This document shows, piece by piece, positions 28,231 through 33,030 of a stretch of 33,030 nt of DNA. The translations under genes were made by a program, and so were the position numbers. Position 1 is the stretch's first letter. The number at the start of each line of letters is the position of its first letter. Source of the stretch: a virus; the IMG/VR virus record IMGVR_UViG_3300018476_000029, positions 1-33,030 of that record. One strand, given 5' to 3'. The notes beneath the pieces were generated by a model, which had not been told where the DNA came from, made no database searches, and worked only from the letters and a program-made list of their open reading frames with translations.

Positions 28231-28869
28231 TCATGGAGTGAACAGGGTTAGAAGCTCGTCTGGATCTGGTAGTCTAGACGCCTCAGCATCGGTTCCGTAC
28301 AGAATATCTTCGAAGTCAGCGAGGATCTCTGGATCTGAATAACGGGAATCGACAAACAAATGAGCGGTTCTCCTATAACCTGTAATGACAGGTGGAAGAC
28401 ACGTAATATCCCAGCTGAAATCTGTCGGCTCAACCGTATTCGTTCTAGTCTTGTTGTTCCTAGTTGGCGGGGAAGCTAGAGCGCCGTACACTAGATGAAC
28501 TTTGTAAGCGTAGTCAGGCCCGTCAATGCCACGGCCGATGTTGGTCCTGTAGGAGAATCCGAACGCAATTCGCTTCTGGTGTGGAACAAACAGTCCGTTT
28601 TGAGGCTGAACTGTTCCATCACAAAAGGCAAACTCAGTGGGAGTCGAGAAAGCCACGATTGTAGCTTCGAACTCTTCAGCCGTTGCGAGATTCCCGTACT
28701 TGATTCCATCGATGTAAAGAGGGCGAGGTTCGCCTCCGTTAGGGTTCTCAGTTACCGAAGTAAGACCGTTCCAAGGAACCCCATCGAAACTTGGGGCGAA
28801 AAGAACGCCTCTATCTACGCCGGTTTCGTAATAGCGTTCCGTCATGGTGTCCCAAACAAGACGTGCCAT
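28231..28869 (-). CDS. Second major-tail-protein paralogue (212 aa)
   Basis: A 212-residue protein clearly related to the major tail protein. The N-terminal 26 residues (MARLVWDTMTERYYETGVDR...) match that protein at 16 of 26 positions, followed by PWNGLTSVTENPNGG, YIDGIKYGN, EFAFCDGT, FGFSYRT, YKVHLVYGALASP and LYGTD...LPDPDELLTLF. It ends at LLTLFTP and so lacks the C-terminal Ig-like domain of the first copy. It may form part of the tail tube, the tail end or a decoration. The ATG at 28869 has GAGGGGG 5 bases upstream. Its stop lies 14 bases before the next paralogue. Confidence 0.8.
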   Translation of the reverse strand: MARLVWDTMTERYYETGVDRGVLFAPSFDGVPWNGLTSVTENPNGGEPRPLYIDGIKYGNLATAEEFEATIVAFSTPTEFAFCDGTVQPQNGLFVPHQKRIAFGFSYRTNIGRGIDGPDYAYKVHLVYGALASPPTRNNKTRTNTVEPTDFSWDITCLPPVITGYRRTAHLFVDSRYSDPEILADFEDILYGTDAEASRLPDPDELLTLFTP

Positions 28870-28881
28870 GTCTACCCCCTC

Positions 28882-29421
28882 TCATCCAGAAGTTCCTAGT
28901 TGTGCCTTACGTTGGGCATTGAGTTCCGCATTCCTACGAGACACCTCAGCCCTACTCATCTTCTTGGCTGGAGCGTTTTTCTGATTGCAAACCTTTACCA
29001 GCGTTAGAAGTCTGTTCAAATGCCAGTTCTCACACTCGAACGGGATGTTCAACGCGATCAACCAGTAATAGATGACCTCAGCAGTGATGATCTCTCGACT
29101 AGGCTTAGAAGCTTTGTCACTGAACCACGTTGCGGTCATCTTGTGATTGATGTAGGTATCTATAGCCTTTATGTTGTCCTCAGAGAGTCTGAGAAAAACT
29201 TCGTCTGGAACTTTTTGGGTCAAAGTCATTGCTTTAATGTAGAAAAGCATCTCTTGCGGCGTCTTGTCCGCGGTGGACAAGAACGGTTTACAAAAGAATG
29301 ACTCCCATTTTGACAAAGAAACCAGAGAATGCTCTAGCTCCAAGTCGTACTGTTCGCCTTTGACGAACTCTTGTGTTGATTCGTCGAAATCCTCGGCGAT
29401 AACAACTGTAAGCTGGAGCAT
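28882..29421 (-). CDS. Tail assembly chaperone
   Basis: A 179-residue protein in the position of the gpG-type chaperone, which coats the tape measure and guides tube assembly. The protein opens [20 protein letters not shown], then [20 protein letters not shown], and near residue 117-150 has [20 protein letters not shown], which fits this family in Gram-positive phages. The C-terminus is basic ([16 protein letters not shown]). Normally a programmed frameshift adds a GT extension, but only 12 bases separate its stop from the next gene, so no dedicated T frame is present. The ATG at 29421 has AAAGGAG 8 bases upstream. Confidence 0.7.
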   Translation of the reverse strand: MLQLTVVIAEDFDESTQEFVKGEQYDLELEHSLVSLSKWESFFCKPFLSTADKTPQEMLFYIKAMTLTQKVPDEVFLRLSEDNIKAIDTYINHKMTATWFSDKASKPSREIITAEVIYYWLIALNIPFECENWHLNRLLTLVKVCNQKNAPAKKMSRAEVSRRNAELNAQRKAQLGTSG

Positions 29422-29442
29422 CCTCTGGTCTCCTTTCTTCTA

Positions 29443-30309
29443 TCAGCTGAAGTCGATCAGCCAGTCGTCGTCCGCACCCTCTGGGAAGTAGTAACCAACC
29501 GCCGGGTGTGCAGTAACCATGGTGTCCGCGGTGATGTGCACGTCGCCAGTGACGACCTCGCCCGCGATCTTGTAGATGACACCAGTAACCGACGGGATGG
29601 TGATGTCGTCGGTGGTGCTGTTGTAGGTCGGCTCCGTCGGGGTGACCGAGGTAATCGTGCCGTCGAAGATCGCGAAGACCTCGTCGGGCAGGGGCATCCT
29701 CGGGTCAACACCGGTAGTGCCGTACAGGATCAACTCAAGCGCTGCCAAAGCAGTTGCATCCACCTGGTTCGACTGAATCGTCAGGCTGGCCGTTGGCTTG
29801 TGGTCGGTGACTGCCACGGGAACCGTGGTGACCTCCCAGCTGAAGGTGATGGCCTCAGGCGAGTCGTTGACGGTGTTGTAAGCCTTCTCGGAGGGAGAAG
29901 CAGTAGCACCGTAAATCAAGTGCAGCTTGTAACCGAGCTCGGTCGCCAACACATCGTTGCCGACGAGAGAACGGTAAGCAAAGCCGAACGTGCGGCGAGG
30001 CTGCTGGCCAATGAGAACACCAGGAGACAGCTCCGCAGAGCCATCACACTGACCGAACTCGTCAGGGTAGGTGTAGGCCTCGATGGTTGCGCCGAACTCC
30101 TCCAGCGAAACCAGGTTCAGGTACTTGATGTTGTCAGCGTAAGTCGGAGTCACCTCAGCGCCGGTGGGCGCCTCAGTAACAGACGTCAAGCCATTCCAGG
30201 CGTGACCGATGATGTACTCACCATCGTTGTTCGGAAGGTAAAGGACCCCGTGATCGACACCTGTCTCATAGAAACGCTGGCCGGTCAGGTCCCACTGCAG
30301 AGCAGTCAC
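29443..30309 (-). CDS. Major tail protein with C-terminal Ig-like domain (GTG start)
   Basis: A 288-residue protein forming the tail tube. Residues about 1-215 are the tube domain: MTALQWDLTGQRFYETGVDH, HAWNGLTSVTEAPTGAEV, FGFAYRSLVG and YKLHLIYGATASP, ending LPDEVFAIF. Residues about 225-288 are a separate beta domain (ITIPSVTGVIYK, HITADTMVTAHPAVGYYFPE, DDDWLIDF), which resembles the C-terminus of the capsid fusion at 30955-32976. The start is a GTG at 30309 with GAGGAG 7 bases upstream. It is followed by the chaperone and two paralogues. Confidence 0.85.
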   Translation of the reverse strand: MTALQWDLTGQRFYETGVDHGVLYLPNNDGEYIIGHAWNGLTSVTEAPTGAEVTPTYADNIKYLNLVSLEEFGATIEAYTYPDEFGQCDGSAELSPGVLIGQQPRRTFGFAYRSLVGNDVLATELGYKLHLIYGATASPSEKAYNTVNDSPEAITFSWEVTTVPVAVTDHKPTASLTIQSNQVDATALAALELILYGTTGVDPRMPLPDEVFAIFDGTITSVTPTEPTYNSTTDDITIPSVTGVIYKIAGEVVTGDVHITADTMVTAHPAVGYYFPEGADDDWLIDFS

Positions 30310-30320
30310 TGGTTATCTCC

Positions 30321-30623
30321 TCAGTAGTAGAGAACGAAAACGTCGTGGTTGAGGTTTTGTACCACAAAGTTCCTTTGGTAGGAACATAGCGGCAGAGCAG
30401 CGACCTTGTAAGCGATCGTGCCATCTGGATCCCTGTCAATGACTGTGACCTCATACCGAGTGGATTGGTAGAATGGTCTGTTGTCAGCGAAATCCGTATC
30501 GATGTTGTCTCGCTTGTAGACGATACAAGGATACGCCATTTGCACATTGGCAGGAGGTTGGAAATATACGTTATCACTGCCCAGAAGTGCCCTAAGGGCC
30601 GTCTGGAGCTGGGGTTGGCCCAT
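30321..30623 (-). CDS. Tail terminator protein
   Basis: A 100-residue protein of a family often annotated as tail terminator or minor tail. Seen are QTALRALLGSDNVYFQPPAN, YPCIVYKRDNIDTDFADNRP, then RYEVTVIDRDPDGTI and LPLCSYQRNFVVQNLNHDVF, ending VLYY. Tail terminators cap the tube and join it to the neck. I use the ATG at 30623, which has GGGAGG 8 bases upstream; a GTG three codons earlier lies within that ribosome site. It overlaps the stopper gene by 32 bases. Confidence 0.75.
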   Translation of the reverse strand: MGQPQLQTALRALLGSDNVYFQPPANVQMAYPCIVYKRDNIDTDFADNRPFYQSTRYEVTVIDRDPDGTIAYKVAALPLCSYQRNFVVQNLNHDVFVLYY

Positions 30624-30936
30624 GATAGACACCTCCCAACCTCAAGAGGAGACGGGGACGCTGCACATCAACGTCTGAGACGATCCACAGCGCCCCCATC
30701 CACTCGACATACCGAATGGCAAATATGTTTTCATTCGCGAAGTTGTCAGCGACAATGCTTATGGAGTTGCCGACCCTAATATCAGAGTTGACTTTCTCAT
30801 CTTCTTGTAGTCTGCGGGAGTTTCTGACGACATCTCCGAAATATGATTTCTCAGTGATGACATCTTCCCACTTTCCACTGTCAGAGGGAGTCTCCGCTGC
30901 AATGCCAAAGCCAACTTTCCCTGAGAACCTTGCCAT
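30592..30936 (-). CDS. Head-tail connector / stopper protein
   Basis: A 114-residue protein after the capsid gene. It contains KVGFGIAAETPSDSGKWEDV, FGDVVRNSRR, VGNSISIVADNFANENIFAI, RYVEWMGALWIVSDVDVQRP and LLLRLGGVYHGPTPAPDGP. I recall the final GGVY.GP motif from head-tail stopper (DUF7253-like) proteins of actinophages. It would seal the portal after packaging. The ATG at 30936 has a weak AAGGGA 9 bases upstream. No separate gp6-like adaptor gene is visible between it and the capsid gene. Confidence 0.7.
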   Translation of the reverse strand: MARFSGKVGFGIAAETPSDSGKWEDVITEKSYFGDVVRNSRRLQEDEKVNSDIRVGNSISIVADNFANENIFAIRYVEWMGALWIVSDVDVQRPRLLLRLGGVYHGPTPAPDGP

Positions 30937-30954
30937 GTCGGAGGTCCCTTCAGT

Positions 30955-32976
30955 TTACGCAGCGTCGCGCGTGAAGGTCCACTCGTCATCGACGTTGTTG
31001 GCCAGGTAGTAACCAGAGTCAGGAGTCGCCACGACGGTGACACTCGCGCCAGCCGCCAGTGCAGTCTGCGCACCGGTCGACAGAGTAGCGCCAGTCAGCT
31101 TGTTCTTGTAGACCACGCCAGTGGTGGCAACGATCGTCACAACACCCGTGCTGGACACGAAGGTCGGAGCGTTCGGAACCACGAGCACGTCCGTACCCGT
31201 AACCTTCTTGAAGATGAGGGCAGACTTCAACTTGGTCAGTGCACCAGACAGACGAGTCTCCATCAGGTACTTGTACTGGTTGTAGTCGATGTCGAAGTCG
31301 TCAAAGGTCGAGATCTCGCCACCCTTGTTGGTGCCCACGTTGTAGTCGTTCAGGTTCACGACGATCGCGAGAACGTCGTCATCACCCTCCATGACCTCAA
31401 CCGGAACGATAGCGGCCACGCGAAGCTCAGAGGCCAACTCGTCCAAAGTGCGGTACAGACGACGGCCAGTGGCGTCACGAAGAGTCAGCATCTTGGCGAT
31501 GACAACCTCGGTCGTGAACATGGTCGGCGTGCCAGTGCCCTTGTAGAACCGACGGGAAGAGATGAACGCATCCACAAACTCCAGGTAGCTGGAGCTAGCG
31601 TCGTCCAGGTTGACGTTGACCGTCATCGCGTAGTAGTCGTGATCGTTGAGGATCGACCGGATACCATCGCCAGTGGAAGCACCGGCCGGGTCCTTGATCT
31701 TGTCCTCGTCATCCACGGCCCGACCGTCACCGATCAGGATCGCGCGCGCGAGCTCCTCCTCCAGCATGAGACGGATCTCACCCCAGAGCCAAGACACAAC
31801 GTCGAAGTCCTGAATGTCGATGATGTCATCGCGGTCCAGCTTCTGCTTCTTGTAGATCGTGGTCGGACCGGTGGTCCGCTTCGAAATTCCGAACCACTCC
31901 TCCTTCTTCAAGGCGCCCGTGACGTAACCCTTGGCGCGAGCCTCGTCCAGGGTCAGGTCAGCCACGAGGGACTTGATGCGGGAGAACGGGGTCTTGTGGG
32001 TGCCATTCAGCACGACCGAGACCCACTCAGTCCGACGCTTGTCGAAGTCCGGACGGTCGGTAACAGCCTTGGCGTCCGGGAACAGCAGGTCGATGTCGTT
32101 GATGCCGTGCTGAAGCGCGTACTCAGTGATGCCTTTATCCTGTGCCAGCTGAGACAGAGCCTTCTTCAGCGAGCCGCACTCACGCGCGTTCTTGAAGACG
32201 CCCTGGATCTCACTGTGGGTGAGGGAGAACTTCTCACCCGTCGACGACTTCTCGCCGTTCTGCTGGTCGAAGACGTTGCGAGCCATCGAGTTTCCTTCCT
32301 GGTGGGTGAGGTCGCCCTCGTTTGTCTTATCGTCCGAGTCCGCGGACTCTTCCTTGTTGTCATCCGGCTCTTCGGACTGAGCCATCGACGAACTCTCGGA
32401 TTGATCTAGAGCAGCACCAATCATGAAATGCACAACCTGCTTCTGCTCATCAGTGAACGAGTCGTAGATCTCCTGGACTGTTGGGTCCTCGGCGGAGTGT
32501 TCTACGATCGTGTCGAACTCGAGCATTAGGCCGGTGTGGATGATGGCCTCGTCGTCCAGCTCCATGATGTCGCCATCGCTGTGCTGAACAGAAACGTTGT
32601 CGATCAGGGCACCAGGATTCGCACCAGAAAGAACCAGACTAACCTCACGAATCATTCCGTGAAGAACCTGCTTCGTCTTCTCAATAAGCTGGTTGGCGTA
32701 GATCGACAGCTTATTGATGTCTCCGTGCTGAACCAGAGCCTTTGCCGTCTGGCCTGCAGGAGTCTCGTTGAAGAATCCGTAGGCGTAAACGCCGTCGGTG
32801 CGAGCCTGAAGGACCGCGTGACCGAGAACATTGGTAGGCTCGTTGTGGCCATGCTCCCAAACAAGAGGAACCCGCTGTCCGTCCATGTGCTCGAAAGCCT
32901 TAGGACTGATGGTTCGACCGTCGGAGCACTTGAGCCCAGCCTTGGTGGCGTAGCCGCTAAAGTCAGCTGCTTCCAT
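30955..32976 (-). CDS. Fused capsid maturation protease and major capsid protein
   Basis: A 673-residue fusion. Residues about 1-135 are an HK97-type (S78) prohead protease: PLVWEHGHNEPTNVLGH (His42/44), KLSIYANQL (Ser91) and MIREVSLVLSGANPGALI. Residues about 135-230 are acidic and scaffold-like (EEPDDNKEESADSDDKTNEG). Residues about 231-600 are the HK97-fold capsid: KGYVTGALKKEEWFGISKRT, DFDVVSWLWGEIRLMLEEEL, SRRFYKGTGTPTMFTTEVVI and DDDVLAIVVNLNDYNVG. Residues about 602-673 are a beta domain like that at the major tail C-terminus. The ATG at 32976 has GGGAGGAG upstream, rather far (about 10 bases). An internal start at 32286 may give capsid alone. Confidence 0.85.
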   Translation of the reverse strand: MEAADFSGYATKAGLKCSDGRTISPKAFEHMDGQRVPLVWEHGHNEPTNVLGHAVLQARTDGVYAYGFFNETPAGQTAKALVQHGDINKLSIYANQLIEKTKQVLHGMIREVSLVLSGANPGALIDNVSVQHSDGDIMELDDEAIIHTGLMLEFDTIVEHSAEDPTVQEIYDSFTDEQKQVVHFMIGAALDQSESSSMAQSEEPDDNKEESADSDDKTNEGDLTHQEGNSMARNVFDQQNGEKSSTGEKFSLTHSEIQGVFKNARECGSLKKALSQLAQDKGITEYALQHGINDIDLLFPDAKAVTDRPDFDKRRTEWVSVVLNGTHKTPFSRIKSLVADLTLDEARAKGYVTGALKKEEWFGISKRTTGPTTIYKKQKLDRDDIIDIQDFDVVSWLWGEIRLMLEEELARAILIGDGRAVDDEDKIKDPAGASTGDGIRSILNDHDYYAMTVNVNLDDASSSYLEFVDAFISSRRFYKGTGTPTMFTTEVVIAKMLTLRDATGRRLYRTLDELASELRVAAIVPVEVMEGDDDVLAIVVNLNDYNVGTNKGGEISTFDDFDIDYNQYKYLMETRLSGALTKLKSALIFKKVTGTDVLVVPNAPTFVSSTGVVTIVATTGVVYKNKLTGATLSTGAQTALAAGASVTVVATPDSGYYLANNVDDEWTFTRDAA
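32284..32300 (-). promoter_or_regulatory. Internal ribosome site and ATG inside the protease-capsid fusion
   Basis: On the minus strand AGGAAGGA (32293-32300) lies 6 bases before an in-frame ATG (32286; codon 231, opening MARNVFDQQNG). The site falls exactly at the end of the acidic linker, so it would give a 443-residue capsid protein without the protease. The spacing is better than that of the main start. Confidence 0.6.
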
Positions 32977-32994
32977 TTTGACTGTTCTCCTCCC

Positions 32995-33030
32995 TTACTT
33001 CTTTTTGGTTCCGGCCCCGACGGGGACGGG
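32995..33030 (-). CDS. C-terminal end of an upstream gene, probably the portal
   Basis: Eleven codons without a stop (PVPVGAGTKKK) and a TAA enter from the right edge, and the ribosome site of the protease-capsid gene follows the TAA directly. By gene order in HK97-type phages the upstream gene is expected to be the portal protein; the visible residues do not identify it. Confidence 0.4.
   Translation of the reverse strand, partial: PVPVGAGTKKK

Noticed and set aside
31639-32409. Long plus-strand open frame (256 codons) opposite the capsid gene
   Set aside because: It mirrors the codon pattern of the capsid/protease gene, has no recognisable domain and lies wholly within a well-supported gene.

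Overview
This window is a block of a tailed-phage genome with siphovirus-type tail genes. Every gene I can support lies on the minus strand, so the map is read from 33030 down to 1; open frames on the plus strand are antisense shadows. Genes are tightly packed, with many ATGA/TGATG/TAATG overlaps and strong AGGAGG-type ribosome sites. The gene families (fused HK97-type protease and capsid, ReqiPepy6 Gp37-like tail protein, r1t-type holin, DUF6353, DUF3310) point to a phage of a Gram-positive host, most likely an actinobacterium. The host cannot be fixed from sequence alone. No integrase, excisionase or classical repressor gene is seen, which fits a virulent phage, but the window is only part of the genome.

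Layout in transcription order. (1) 33030-30321: end of an upstream gene (probably the portal), a protease/major capsid fusion, a head-tail stopper and a tail terminator. (2) 30309-26168: major tail protein, tail assembly chaperone, two further genes paralogous to the major tail protein (one probably starting with AUU), a tail-fibre repeat protein and an HK97 gp10-like protein. (3) 26171-18442: tape measure, distal tail protein, Gp37-like tail protein, a small protein and a fibronectin-type III tail protein. (4) 18419-17699: a one-helix membrane protein and a holin; no endolysin is visible. (5) 17646-10766: an island of about sixteen mostly small, mostly membrane-anchored proteins of unknown function, including two DUF6353 paralogues, divided by terminators and by a repeated promoter-leader element. 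(6) 10749-5270: a 1248-residue protein joining an SF3 helicase, a PrimPol-type primase and a family B polymerase with exonuclease, followed by small early genes and a candidate ssDNA-binding protein. (7) 5270-1: small early genes, an Acb2/Tad1-hairpin protein (probable anti-CBASS cyclic-nucleotide sponge), DUF3310, an SF2 helicase, an AT-rich palindrome-rich region that may be a replication origin or control region, an HNH endonuclease, a VRR-NUC nuclease, a Cas4/RecB-like nuclease and the start of a further gene.

The strongest points for a second look are: the single-chain replication protein; three tandem major-tail-protein paralogues with different C-terminal ends; a C-terminal domain shared by the capsid and major tail proteins; an internal ribosome site that would yield capsid protein without protease; four copies of a conserved promoter plus leader; the Acb2-like gene; a long inverted repeat around a promoter-like sequence at 16.7 kb; and the palindrome-rich region at 1.5-1.7 kb. 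Six genes of 29-50 codons (4158-4289, 4985-5128, 5118-5270, 12870-13010, 14145-14234, 17025-17171) are included because their ribosome sites and overlaps support them.
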